From: Gnetum montanum
Taxonomy: Eukaryota > Streptophyta > Gnetopsida > Gnetales > Gnetaceae
Direction: 5' to 3'
Length of the DNA stretch: 59,205 nucleotides
NCBI GenBank assembly: GCA_015680685.1
Contig: MNCI01015593.1
Coordinates: 190,140-249,344, forward strand
How positions within the stretch are numbered: position 1 is the first letter of the stretch; every line of letters begins with the position of its first letter. The notes beneath the pieces were generated by a model. That model saw only the letters and a program-made list of their open reading frames with translations. It was not told the origin of the DNA and did not search any database. This document shows, piece by piece, positions 1 through 10,205 of this stretch. The position numbers were made by a program, and so were the translations under genes.

Positions 1-1
1 A

Positions 2-178
2 AGTGAGAATTCATTCGATAAAGAAGATGAGAGGATTACTGAAGACAAATCCCAAGAGGATCAAGTTGAAAACTCCAACAAGCCAAAAAATAATAGAGAG
101 ATTGCTTACGAGAGGGTTAGAGATATGAGGATTCCTTCCAGCGGAATCCTCCCGATTCTCTTCCCATCTCAAGAATAG
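2..178 (+). pseudogene. C-terminal end of an LTR-retrotransposon ORF
   Basis: Frame 2 is open from the left window edge to a TAG at 176-178 (58 codons). The peptide is rich in Glu, Asp, Ser and Asn, contains EIAYERVRDMRIPSSG and ends in FPSQE. I do not recognise a domain. The call rests on position: about 190 bp downstream are a polypurine tract and the start of an LTR, where the last ORF of an LTR element ends. It could be the tail of pol or of a 3' accessory ORF. The start lies outside the window. Confidence 0.4.
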
Positions 179-370
179 TCCATGAACTAAGGACTTAATA
201 ATGTACAGTTTGTTTGTTTTCTTAGGAATGAGGTTTTTATACCATCAAACCTTATGTTTGATGGAAATTTTCCTCCAAAAAGATTTATTAGTTCAGATGT
301 AAGAATTCAATAAAAGCTTCAGTACAGTTCAGTTTCAAAATGAGGCTACATAAATTTCTTTATGCTTTTA

Positions 371-384
371 AAGGGGGGCAAAAA
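371..384 (+). promoter_or_regulatory. Polypurine tract of element H
   Basis: AAGGGGGGCAAAAA lies directly before the TGTTGGC that opens the LTR. This is the usual site and composition of the plus-strand primer of an LTR retrotransposon. Confidence 0.75.
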
Positions 385-1769
385 TGTTGGCACATTTTGG
401 CCATTTCATGGGACAGAGTTGAGAAGTATCATGAATCTAGAATTACAGCCTCCATGGAGCCATATTTCTAATGAACAGATAACATTATTGGAAACAACCC
501 TGTAATAATCTAACAGGCAAACAATTGTAGTCTTCCAAGGATAAGGTAGAGATCATCAACCAAATATATGACGATGACGACAGAAAACAATGAAATAGGA
601 ACAACTAGAAGAATCAGTGTGGCAAACTAAACAGGAAAAATAAAGGCAAAAATGGCATTGCAGAACAAGAGGAGAATCAAGATGATAAAGATAGTGTTCT
701 TTCAGCGGACAGTTGGCATCAACAAAAAGTTATAAAATCAATTGAGAGTGGGAGTGAGGTTAATCTTCCAGAGCCAAACAAATAGTAGCAAGGGCAATGT
801 AATGATCAACAATGTTGCAGCAGCAACATCACCAGAATTAATTTCATATACACATGTAGATGTTGTCACTGCTGCAACAACAACAATAGAAGAGACCATG
901 AAGGATTCGGTCCGATTAGCTCTGCAAAATCATCCTGAACGTGGAGTTACCGTTGAATTCCATGAATAATTTCTTGCTGGTTAGTAGGAGGAAGAAGAAG
1001 AGAGTGTTCTAGTTTGTGATTTGGGCAGAGAAAAATCTGATGTTGCTCAGTTAAATATTACAAAGGTTTATTGAATAACCATGCTTGCAGTAACGATGTT
1101 GATGGAATCAAGGACCATCTTCCTTATTAAAAAAATAATAAAATGCGGTAGCTAAGTAGAGATGTTTCTTGCAAAGCCAGAAGAACATTGCTCTACCAGG
1201 AGGTCCTGTAATACTGATTTTCGGCATTACCGTCTCAATCGTGGTTCATTCTTTGGTTCTTCGTCAGTTGCAGAAACGGAGAAATAGCAAAAGTGCTAGG
1301 GTTTTTCGATCTTTAACGGTTTCATTGGGAGAAAAATGCATAAGGATGCTACTGCCCAAGCCAAATTGGGTCAAGAGCCAATTCCAGAACCGACCAGAAA
1401 CCCTTGAAACCCTTACCGAAGAACTCCTGTGCTGAAGATCATCCTATTGCCACTGTCGCTGCTGGAGTCGTTCTGGATGTTATTTTTGCTGTTTGCCTGT
1501 GCATCGATTTCAGCGCGGGCTAACGCGTCGAGAGCACCAATGCCAACGCCTGTGCCGATGCCAAAACCAGAGAAGGAGGACTGCGCACGAGTGGAGAACA
1601 GATGGCTATGGCAGAGAGGGCGGCAGCAGCACCAGCATGACACATAGGGATGGCAAACGCGGAAGATGCAGAGCAGCGGCAGTAGAGCAACGGCAATGGC
1701 ACCGGCATGGCATTGTCCATGTACGCCAACTGGAACGCGCAGCTATGGTGATCATGAAAACAGACGGCC

Positions 1770-1888
1770 ATGAGGATTCCTTGTGAAGTTTTGAAGCAAA
1801 GACTGCAGGCAGGAATTTCTGATAATGTTGGTGATGGTATTCTTGCTACCTGGGAGAAAGATGGTCTCAAAGGTTTCCTCCCTGGAAC
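1770..1888 (+). pseudogene. Fragment of a SAM-transporter-like carrier gene
   Basis: About 40 codons read MRIPCEVLKQRLQAG and then NVGDGILATWEKDGLKGF and GTG. This matches the middle of the plant carrier family related to S-adenosylmethionine transporters (Arabidopsis At2g35800 type): the IPCEVLKQRLQAG stretch after a transmembrane helix, then the matrix-helix pattern ending in GFFRGTG. Only this piece is present, with no other carrier repeats around it. The reading frame then changes to a PPR protein within nine shared bases. It lies inside the H LTR and is a captured, non-functional fragment. Confidence 0.7.
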
Positions 1889-2031
1889 TGGGAAAACGCA
1901 TCCATTCCCATGTGTGGAAACATGGATTTCAAAGCCATACTTTCGTTGCCAATTTGTTTATATCTACGTATGCAAGTTGCCAAGATCTTGAATCCGCATT
2001 ATATGCATTCCGTAAAGTGCAGAGAAGATGA
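1876..2031 (+). pseudogene. Fragment of a PPR (pentatricopeptide repeat) gene
   Basis: The frame reads LELGKRIHSHVWKHGFQSH, then TFVANLFISTYASC, then DLESALYAFRKV. This is the classic P-L-S arrangement of plant organelle RNA-editing PPR proteins (GKxIHxHV..G.....FVANALISMYAKCGDLESA..VF). It covers about one and a half repeats. Changes such as ALIS to LFIS and CG to CQ indicate decay. It follows the carrier fragment directly in another frame, with the joint at the shared bases TGGAACTGG (1883-1891). It has no start and no neighbouring PPR repeats. Confidence 0.75.
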
Positions 2032-2285
2032 AGATGGAATCGGCCCTAATATAAAATTGGGATTACATTCGGGGTGCCACAAATTAAAATATGAGAGTAC
2101 AACGCCACTTATGCATTCGGTTGTATACACATACATATATTTATATATCAACCCATGCATCAAATCCATGGTTATTATCTCTACTACTATGATATAAATA
2201 ACAATAAAATATAATATTGACTTAAAAAGGGAATTTGTGCAACAATTGTTCAAAGTCCTATGTGAATTGAACACTTGTCAATTGA

Positions 2286-2500
2286 AATGGTGGTTATAAC
2301 CACCACAAAGGCCACTTGTCAACTACAACCTCTTTATCTCCACAAAGGCCACTTGTCACTTGCATGGGACACTTGTCAACTACAACTTGTTTCTCTTCAT
2401 GGTGACCACTTGGCAACTGAATGAACACATTTGGCAACTGAATGAAGACACTTGGAAACTGAGTGAAGACACTTGGCAATTGAATAGGACACTTGTCCAT
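2286..2500 (+). repeat. Imperfect tandem repeat in the H U3
   Basis: The ~20-24 bp unit CACTTGTCAACTACAAC / CACTTGGCAACTGAATGAA recurs about nine times with variation (2309-2335, 2348-2354, 2369-2396, then four close copies from 2406 to 2500). Such arrays just upstream of the TATA box are typical of LTR enhancer regions. Confidence 0.65.
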
Positions 2501-2573
2501 TGTAGCTTTTTTATCTCTATGGTGGTTAAACCACCCAAGATATTTTGTAACTTCCCTACCTACCTTTGAACCC

Positions 2574-2580
2574 TATAAAA
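2574..2580 (+). promoter_or_regulatory. TATA box of the H LTR
   Basis: CCCTATAAAAAGG lies 70 bp after the U3 repeat array and 180 bp before an AATAAA. Transcription would start about 30 bp downstream. Confidence 0.6.
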
Positions 2581-2759
2581 AGGCTTCAGGGATCAAGGAG
2601 GAAGGATCATCACATTGGGACTTTTGGGAGGTCTCATACATCACACTTTTGAGAAGACATTGGGATCACACTTGGGCTCTCACTCGGAGACATACTTGAG
2701 GTCTTTAGAAGAGCTTTCTAAAGAAATCGTGAACGATTGCTTGCAAGATGGCTTGCTAG

Positions 2760-2765
2760 AATAAA
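2760..2765 (+). terminator. Poly(A) signal of the H LTR
   Basis: AATAAAG after GGCTTGCTAG, in the R-region position expected of a plant LTR. Confidence 0.5.
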
Positions 2766-3856
2766 GATTTCAGCCTCTTTGTCATGGTCCTGTGAGTTAT
2801 GCATTTCATTTTTTGTTTTGTTTAAATTGTTTAGCTAGTGGTTTAGATAGTATCATCCTTGGCAAGTAATTTTGGGATTTTTAGATTGCTCTTACTGTTC
2901 TTGTTGCCCGATAGAAATTTCTATTAAAATTTTGCCATAGAAGCGCTTGTGTTTAAAAGCCTTAAGAGCATTTTAGTAGTAAATTTCATTATTGTGCAAC
3001 GTGTGGGAACTGCTATTGGGATTGTTGTAAGAGAGCCTCTGTTTGTAGTCACGCCGTTGAACAATTCAGTAGTCGAGAGGGTTCAGAAAATCTTTGGTAT
3101 TTTGATGGGACCAGAATAGCTTCTTTTTATCTTTAAAGTGAATTCTCGTGGTATTTCAATCAGAAATTGTCAAGTCTTTTAAAGGTTCTGTTTGAATGCA
3201 ATCGTTGACATCTATTATCTAGTCAAAATGGAGTCTCGTACGTGGTAGTTTACGCAGCAATTTTTGGTAGCATAATAGGATTGTCTTGAAGATATTGCTT
3301 GTTTGAGCCTTGGAAGTTTGAACAATTTGTAGATATTGAATTTGGGATAGCTTTATTGCGAAGTGTTTACTCGTGTCATTTTACCTTGTTTAAATATTTG
3401 AGGTCTACACAAATCTGCTTTCTTTTCTTTTCTGCTTATTTCCATCGAATCTTGCTCTATTTCTAGTTTTCTTGTGGAACTATCTCTTTCTCTGGGGAAA
3501 AGTAGGAGTAGATTGCGGAGTTGTGCTCAAATGTTTTTGCAAAATTTTATTTGTTACAAGTAGGTATTATAAGGACCGCGTAGACTAGACAGTTGAACAA
3601 AATAGGAAATTTTCAACAACTCACAGTACTTGGCAAAGTTGGCTGAATCTCTTTAGAGTAAGCCATCTGTAGTTTACATACAACGCAATCGTTACATTTC
3701 ACACAACCGCACATAGCAACAGCACACACACATACTCACATTAACTACTAAGTTTATTTGGAGGTATCTGGGCCTTGGTGTTACCAGAGACCAGCAGGCA
3801 CCTAAATCCTGTTCGAGGACACTCGTTGGCGGTTGTGTCCCAAAAGGTCGCCAACA

Positions 3857-4246
3857 AAAACTAAATGCTGCATTACAATATTTTATTCTGATGGATGCAT
3901 ATAAAATGATAGAGTGACAAAAATACTAGATTGACATTGAAGATTACAAAATTTGCAGAGGTCTTCAAAAAATTCGTTGAAGATGATTCTTCTTGTTGTC
4001 GCTAGCAGTGGCAGACTTCCAACCTTGATTATTATGTTGATCCTTCTCTAGTTATATGTAACATTCTTGAAGGATGAACTGAAATTTCTTTTCATTATCC
4101 CATGGATCTAGAAAACATGCGATGCTTAAGCTACTATCTTGTATGTGCAATGATTTGTCCATGGGCATATCCTCTGTTGTCCTCCTCTTAACTTCATTTT
4201 TGTGCATGTCAAAAGACCTTCCTTAGGCCTTTCTTCTAGCATCACC
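3857..4246 (-). pseudogene. N-terminal part of accessory ORF (aORF) in element M
   Basis: By alignment of the flanking non-coding sequence with A, C and E, the ORF starts at the ATG at 4242-4240, just past an AG acceptor (4247-4246). The readable part includes SLSIACFLDPWDNEKKFQF near 4085 and is rich in Lys, Glu and Asp. It is more diverged than the other three copies and breaks off at the H LTR after about 130 codons. I cannot assign a fold to this part alone. An alternative is a piece of unrelated transposon ORF. Confidence 0.45.
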
Positions 4247-4423
4247 TATAGTCACCAAAGAATCAACATTAGTTTCGGTAAATTTTCCTTAATAATTAAC
4301 CCTTTTTAGATCCCTTAGTTTTCATTTAAGCACAAGGTAATGATAGCATACGATGTCCAAGGCTATGAGGTAACTCAAATCATCAAGCTATTCATATTAT
4401 TTTGATCAATTAGTATTAGTTAC
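4246..4423 (-). other. Predicted leader intron before the M aORF
   Basis: On the minus strand CATG|GTAACTAATAC gives a donor at 4423 and GACTATAG an acceptor ending at 4246, 178 bp apart. The sites sit where the better-preserved donor and acceptor lie in C and E. Confidence 0.45.
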
Positions 4424-4721
4424 CATGATGTTGGAAAATAGGATGTTAGAAAATTTTCAAAGTAGCCATCACTAGTCCCCATGACTAATAAGCGTAACTT
4501 CAAAACCACACAAGCTTTCAAAAAATTAAAACCAAAGGTATAATTTAGAAGATGACTAAGAAATATTGAACTTGAAGGATATTTTAACAGAAAAGTAGGA
4601 AAAAGTAAAAATGTAATTGAAAGTGATGAGACGTAGTCCCAAAATTATGCATAAATTCAAAGAAACTATCATTAATGTTCTAGAAGATATGAAGGTTAGT
4701 TCAAAGCCATGATCAACAAAA

Positions 4722-4777
4722 GTTATGCAAGTAGATCCTTCCCAGAGTAGGCTCCTGTCATAATGCCCTTGCATAAC
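4722..4777 (-). other. Conserved stem-loop block, M copy
   Basis: Arms GTTATGCAAG and CTTGCATAAC (4722-4731 and 4768-4777) are perfectly complementary over 10 bp. The loop contains a GGAGCCTACTCTGGGAAGG-type core that recurs in elements A (17342-17398) and C (33380-33436) at the same place between the gag/pol end and the aORF. Confidence 0.55.
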
Positions 4778-4789
4778 CACTTCCATAAA

Positions 4790-6030
4790 TGTTTGTGGGC
4801 ACCCAAGAAGTTAAATGTAGACCATGCCTTTGTTCTAGAAAACACACAACTATCATGGTCAGGATGTTACACTATACTACACAAAACCAAAAGGCTCATA
4901 ATTGCATGTAGCAATGAGGTGAATAATGGGATGAGAAGGGATTACGGAGATCAAGATGTAAGGTACTTGACCACGTCCACAATAGGTTCTTGTGAAAAAT
5001 GTGATTAAAATGAGCAACATACCTGTTCATCTAAGTTCAGGCCAAGTCCATACCATGAACAATGACCCTGCATTAACATGTTCCATCTTGCCAACCACCA
5101 TGGGTCCACAACCACTTCAAAGAACAATCATCACTCCAAAAAGAGAAGAAAATAGAAGAAGGAAGAAAGGGCCTTAGTTAGAAGATCACCTTCAAGCATG
5201 GGTAAGATGTCTTTCTAGCCCCATAACTAGTGCTTGTAGTCCATTATTGTATCTAAGGGGTGTACTTTAAATTCCCATTATTGGTTTTTTCTTCTTTCTC
5301 TCTCTTTTGTTTTGTTTTTTTTTTCTTGTTGTTATTTTTTTGGTTTTTCTATGGGAATCACACCATGTAAAGACTTTTAGCTTCCTATTCTTGCTTGACA
5401 GAGGAGTGATGATATGTTCCAAGAGGATTCATAAACCACATGAAGGAAGTCAAAAAGAGAACCCAACAAGTCCCCTTGAGGTCACACCCTTGCCATTCCC
5501 ACTTGGTCATTCCCCATCCTTCAAGGTACAATGATCATTGATTAATTTTAGTTTCATGAAAGAACCAAATTGTTTTCATGAAAAAGACCTATTATGCAAG
5601 TACCTGGAGGGATGGATGAGGTGCTCTTACTACTTTACATAATTACTTGCCCAATCATCTTGATAGCATAGAACAAAAATCCAACACATAGCATTGACTT
5701 CTGCATCATGACTTGGCAATATTATTAACAAAAACATGAAATACATTCATTAAACATAAAAAGAATGACTCAAGAAAAGAGAAAAATATAACAAAAAGAA
5801 AAATATTTAAAAATGAAAAACATATGAAGAATCAAAAAATTTTGAAAGAAATAGGAAAATGATAAAAAAAATATAAAACAACAAAAAAATGAAAACCACT
5901 TATTAGTTATTAAACTAGGATGGAGCATCTCTCACACAACTAATCTTATGGTCACACATTCAGGAGATGGACTACACAATCCCCTAGTTATATACCAATG
6001 ATTTTCCATCTATCATTGTTACTAATTTAA
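4790..6030 (-). other. Non-coding 3' region of M, pyrimidine-rich on the minus strand
   Basis: This stretch holds no convincing gene. On the minus strand it is T-rich around 5560-5930 and then matches the region of A at 16200-17300, including a block around 5150-5290 that resembles 16880-17000. Reading frames called here come from low-complexity sequence. Confidence 0.6.
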
Positions 6031-6034
6031 TTAA

Positions 6035-6298
6035 TTATGTGGTAGCACATCTAACATTGGTGATAGTGTTATTTGGATCATTTAGAGACATATCTTCATC
6101 TAAAATTGAAGGTATTTCCATTTTTGGGGCTCTAAATGTATTTGCTTCTTCTTCGTGATTTTCTATTTTAATTCTTGGGTCTCCATGTTTAACATCCTCT
6201 TTTACTGTATAATCAAAGTGTAAGATATCTATGTCTAAGTCCTCTATTTGGTTCATTTTCTCAAGGCCAGAACCAATAAGTGGATCAGTTGCTTCCAT
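6035..6298 (-). pseudogene. Acidic ORF after gag in M
   Basis: 87 open codons rich in Asp, Glu and Ile (IEDLDIDILHFDY; EDMSLNDPNNT). It starts in the sequence joining the end of gag to the 3' region. I know no homologue, and A has no matching peptide at this place. It may be a remnant of the linker in gag-pol or a chance reading frame. Confidence 0.3.
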
Positions 6299-6299
6299 G

Positions 6300-8727
6300 C
6301 ATCTTTGAAACAGTTTTATATTCTCATATTCAAGCCACGGGGTGCCTTTTGGTTTAATGGCTACTACATAGATTGGTTTTTGCTCACATACTTGCTCCTA
6401 AACTTTATGGTGGGTCAATATAGGGGTTGTGTTAATATTTCAAACTTCTGGTCCACAACTTCACCCTTTATCATGATTAGTTATGCATGGACTCTTCTGT
6501 CTCTCAACAGTGCTAGATGCATCACTTTTGTAAGGTGTTGGAGAAACAACAGATCTTGGCCTTTGTGTAGGATTGGAGGACATTGGTTGTGAGAGGAAGT
6601 GTGTTACACTTGATTGGCATTGTGTTGTTTTGGATGATTTAGTAGGTCCACAAGTGGTATGCTTACATGTGGAAACTATCCTAAAGAAAGTGTGTTTCCG
6701 AGATTGTGGTGGAGATCTACTGACGTTATCATTTTTATGTATGTTTGTAGCATAAGTGGCATTCTTTCATTGAGTTTGTGGTGTTGAACCTTCCTACATT
6801 GTTGGAGGGAACATATGATGGAGGTAAGTATGAGAATATTGAAAATATGATAAAGGGTGAGAAGTGTGAGGTGGTGATCTTATATAAGATGTTGCAAGTT
6901 GATGATATTTGGGAGAGTAGTAGTAATGATTTGAGTTAGAGGAAGTGGAACTAGTTGGTGAAACATGTTGTTGAACATAATATCTATACGAGTTTGGCTG
7001 GTAGTAAGGGTAGTATTGGTTTGATGAGGGCCTCCCTCATGACTATGAGTTTGGCCACTATGTTGAATGATAATTTTGAGGCTAGTAAGAAGTCCCACAT
7101 GGATGTTATGGTTAGTTTTAGGACTATCTATGATACCCTTGTGAGAAAGGTAATTTCCTACGCATTTGCTTTTGTACAAACTTGGGATTCAATGTAAAGG
7201 CCCAATACTCATGTAGATGTAAGATGATTAGGTAATGGTCCTTTGGATGGTCATATAGGCAGATGTCACTTCCATCATCTTCTTCAGTGGTTGAGTTTAT
7301 AGCCTCTTCTTCTACAACCATTTCCCTTTTTTGCCAATCAGTGTTCTCACTAGTCTCTTGGTTCCTTTTCCTTCTTTTGTTGTGATTACTTGATTTGTTT
7401 TGTGTTACTCTCTACTTTACAGTTTCTACACAAGTTGTAACTTTCTCATCTATCCATTTTGACATCTTATCTAACCTTGCTTCAAGCTCATTGATAGACT
7501 TTTGTATTAACAAAGTCTATTGTGAAATCACCTCATTGAGAGCTACCTCTTTTTCCTCATCATAGATATGGACCCTCTTCTTTTGAAGAGTTGGCTCCTA
7601 GTGATATTTCTCAACATTATCTTATTTACATAGCTCTTCTTCCTCTTTTGCCACACACTTGATTAGCCTTTGGATCTGTTGGGTTCCTAGTTCATATCAT
7701 TAACCTTAAGCATACAACCTAAGTGTCTCTCTCATTGACTATGAAGCCCATCTATGATGTGGAAAAGTTACTCTTCTTGAGAGAAACCATGTCTTGAACA
7801 TTTATTTAGTAGAGAATAGAATCTATCTAGGGCTATATCCAAGGGTTCATGTTATTCTCGTTTCTATCCTTGGATTTGTTTTCTTAGGTTGGACACCCTT
7901 GCAGAGGTTTGGTATGTCTCATTGAACAGTTCTAGCATTGTGGACCATTGATGTATTGAATTTGGTTTCAATGATCTATACCACACTTTGACTTTGTCTA
8001 TTAGTATCTTAGAAAAGAGCTTGAGCTTTTTCCATCCACCTTCAATGTTTTGTAAGATGCAAGCATCATGGAAGGCTTCCAAATGATGTTATAGATCATA
8101 ATCATAGCCTCCCACAAATTTATGGATGTTATTCACATCAATCCTTTTGATGTGACTTTTCTTTCGATGCCTATGGGGTATTTTAATTACCTCTATGATA
8201 TGTGTCATGCTCTTAGTGGCCAACAATGGTTCACCATCATAAGACATGTCGTTGTGAAAATTGCTATTTCTATTTGTCTAATTGTGAAGTTTGTCTATGC
8301 TCATTTTGATGTCTTTGATTTTGCCTTTGGTTCCAATTTCTATTTTTAGTTTGACCCCATAGAGGATCTCTATCTCTATTCATACATTCATCTTCATCAA
8401 AACTAAACATTGAAGAAAAAGAGGAAGATGAGAAACTAGGAGAGTCACCATGGCTTCTATAGTGTTCCCCATGGTCCCTTAATTTATCTTTTCCAAGTTT
8501 TGAGGAGGTTCTAGGCCTTGAGGCCTTCTTTGGTCTAGGACTTCATCTTCTCTAGGATTGTTTGCCTTAGGTGAATGTAGTCCTTGAGTGTATTCAGGAT
8601 GGTTATGAACATATGAAACCCCTACATGAGGTTGGTCACTCTAATTGTCTTCAGTAGATATCTCATTAGCTCTTCAATGAATGTTCTCTCCATACAATGC
8701 ATTATCTCTTTCTTGTGAAAGAGACAT
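6300..8727 (-). pseudogene. gag of element M
   Basis: The start is the ATG at 8727-8725 (MSLSQERDNALYGEN), about 110 bp after the primer site, matching the start position in A and B. A Ser/Arg-rich N-terminal region is followed by the retrotransposon capsid core: HHLEAFHDACILQNIEGGWKKLKLF and later VWYRSLKPNSIHQWSTML (8082-7864). These correspond to the a-helical gag domain that packages element RNA in virus-like particles. Further on, SDICLYDHPKD...LHLHEY (about 7290-7220) is a zinc-knuckle-like motif. Several stops and frameshifts make it inactive. Gag ends near 6300 with no protease behind it. Confidence 0.75.
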
Positions 8728-8835
8728 ATTTTTATTAGTTAATGATGTGTGTGACTTAATATTTTCTAAAAGATAAATCGTTAATGTGTTTATAACGATC
8801 ATGTGTGATATAACTAATCTAGATAACTAGCACCA

Positions 8836-8853
8836 TACCTAGCAATGGCACCA
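8836..8853 (-). other. Primer binding site of M (tRNA-Asp type)
   Basis: The minus strand reads TGGTGCCATTGCTAGGTA, one base after the LTR end. It resembles TGGCGCCGTTGCC-, the complement of the plant tRNA-Asp 3' end used by Athila and Tat elements. Confidence 0.65.
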
Positions 8854-8854
8854 A

Positions 8855-9778
8855 TGATGAGTGGCGAGGTACCCCTTATGCCTAACCATATGAATCACAA
8901 GCATTCATGCATAATCCAGTTAAATTCCATGGATGGTACTAGTTGTTCCATCTAGATCATTATGCCTTAATCATAGTTAGCTATCTTCCCACTTGGACTA
9001 GTGCTTGCTTTGTCACGTATGGTTTAGTCCAAAGTAAGGCATATGATTCTTGATGTTGTTTTAGCCTTAGGCTACTCCTAATGACAATAAAGAAATCAAT
9101 TATTTAACTAATTAGCAATAGAATGTAAAGTTCAAACTAGCCTATGAGTGGATTGTTTGTTTCCAACTTGCCATGCATGTCCTAAACCTACATATCCACT
9201 ACTGGGATTAACATGTGCTATGCTACTAGGCAAACCATGCAATAACGCTACTGGGATTACCAAGCGAATACATGTTTATGCTTGAAATTGATTGCACTCA
9301 TTCCACCAATTCATTAACATGCATGGAAACATAAATATTGACTAAGTACATGGAGTATAAATTGCATTAAAAGTAAATTTAATCTAAGTCAAAGTGTTGC
9401 AATGAATAAGAATCAATCTCAATCTTATTATCATCCATGGAATGCATCTAGATACATTGCCACTTGAATAAGGCACTATACAACTAACCCAGATCCACAC
9501 TACGGGCACTCACTAACTATTCTCTAAGACTACAAAATAAAACTACAAGAGTTCAGCTACTCTATTAACCAAATAATGATAATACATGGTGGGATCATGC
9601 ATATTTATATACTTTATTATGGAGCTACATTGATAAGGACTCATAAATGCAACAAATGCTATGTTGACATGGCCTCGTCTATGGGGAACACCACGTTGGC
9701 AGGGCTGCATCAACAAGAACTCGTCAATGACGCCACGTCAATGGGAAACCATCAACACAACATTTTGAAGCTTCATCA
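8855..9778 (-). repeat. 5' LTR of element M
   Basis: On the minus strand it runs from TGATGAAGC (9778) to ...CTCATCA (8855). It aligns with the LTRs of A and B from the U3 TGACG motifs through TATAAATA (9609-9602) and the U5 with paired TTGGTAATCCCAGTAG-like motifs to the terminal CATATGGTTAGGCATAAGG segment. The start is set by the TGATGA shared by A and B. TGTTGATGAAG, three bases further out, is possible. Confidence 0.7.
9722..9740 (-). promoter_or_regulatory. TGACG (as-1/hex-like) cluster in the M LTR
   Basis: TGACG-CCA-CGTCA (9728-9740) is a perfect inverted repeat of the TGACG core, with a further CGTCA at 9722-9726. TGACG and TGACGTGG are known sites of plant TGA-class bZIP factors. 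Elements A (12817-12822) and B (20345-20350) have TGACGT at the matching place in U3. Confidence 0.5.
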
Positions 9779-9781
9779 ACA

Positions 9782-9928
9782 ATGGAGGCTATGAGCACAA
9801 GAGATACAAAAGTGCATGAGTACTTGGTGGATTGGAGTGATGAAGGGTCTAAAAATGCCATTTGGATTAATGAAAAAGATTTGGCTTTATGGGGCCTTAA
9901 TGATATCCCTAGTATACAGCCAACTTAA
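9782..9928 (+). pseudogene. Chromodomain remnant of a chromovirus integrase
   Basis: 48 open codons include KVHEYLVDWSDEG, AIWINEKDL and a stop at 9926-9928. This is the pattern of the chromodomain at the C-terminus of Ty3/gypsy chromovirus integrases (YLVKWK....TWEPEENL), which guides integration to modified chromatin. Only the domain tail is present. The rest was removed where M's LTR begins (9778). It stands 55 bp before an LTR start, so the following LTR may originally have been this chromovirus's 3' LTR. Confidence 0.6.
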
Positions 9929-10205
9929 GGGCAAGTTTAAATTCTTAAGGATGGAAAAATTAGGAGGACATCACCCAGCCCATGTCTAAACCTTAATATG
10001 TTTGTGCATAGATGTTTGTGTGTTATTGTGTCTATCTTTTAGCATTTTTCTTGATGATGATCTCAAGGTATTTGGACATGTTTGCAAGTATCTTGGGTCC
10101 ATTTTGATGACTTTAGGGTGTTCCAAGGGCTATGGGGACTTACTTGAAGATGTTCGAAGGTTCTAAGCCTTGAAACAAGCATTTTTGTATTTTGGCCTTG
10201 TAGAA

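Larger units (their letters stand above)
385..3856 (+). repeat. Long 3' LTR (3472 bp) of element H
   Basis: The LTR opens with TGTTGGC (385-391) after a polypurine tract and closes with GCCAACA (3850-3856), a perfect 7-bp terminal inverted repeat with the canonical TG...CA. In between come a TATA box (2574-2580) and an AATAAA (2760-2765), in the order U3-R-U5. The rest of the element lies left of the window, so no second LTR or target duplication can be compared. U3 is about 2.2 kb, unusually long, and contains gene fragments and a tandem repeat. To the right the sequence turns into the accessory ORF of minus-strand element M, so H probably inserted into M. The last 30 bases can fold (GTTGGCG with CGCCAAC). 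Confidence 0.75.
3857..9778 (-). mobile_element. Element M: pol-less Athila/Tat-like gypsy element, truncated
   Basis: Read on the minus strand: 5' LTR (9778-8855), primer site (8853-8836), gag (8727 to about 6300), a pyrimidine-rich 3' region, a stem-loop block (4777-4722), a short intron (4423-4246) and the start of the accessory ORF, which stops at the H LTR (3857). No protease, RT, RNase H or integrase lies between gag and the 3' region. The layout equals element A. The remainder is expected left of element H, outside the window. Confidence 0.8.

Noticed and set aside
1493-1870. Overlapping frames on both strands (97 and 116 codons)
   Set aside because: Biased base composition produces open frames on both strands here; no family pattern was found apart from the carrier fragment.
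2286-2500. CRISPR-like array
   Set aside because: Units are imperfect and contiguous without unique spacers, and the context is a plant LTR.
3930-4200. hAT-type transposase fragment (SLSIACFLDPWDNEKKF)
   Set aside because: The resemblance is slight; its position after the leader intron fits the aORF of M better.
5307-5534. Phe/Val-rich 75-codon frame with an apparent membrane segment
   Set aside because: It lies in a poly-T-rich part of M's 3' region, antisense to the element.
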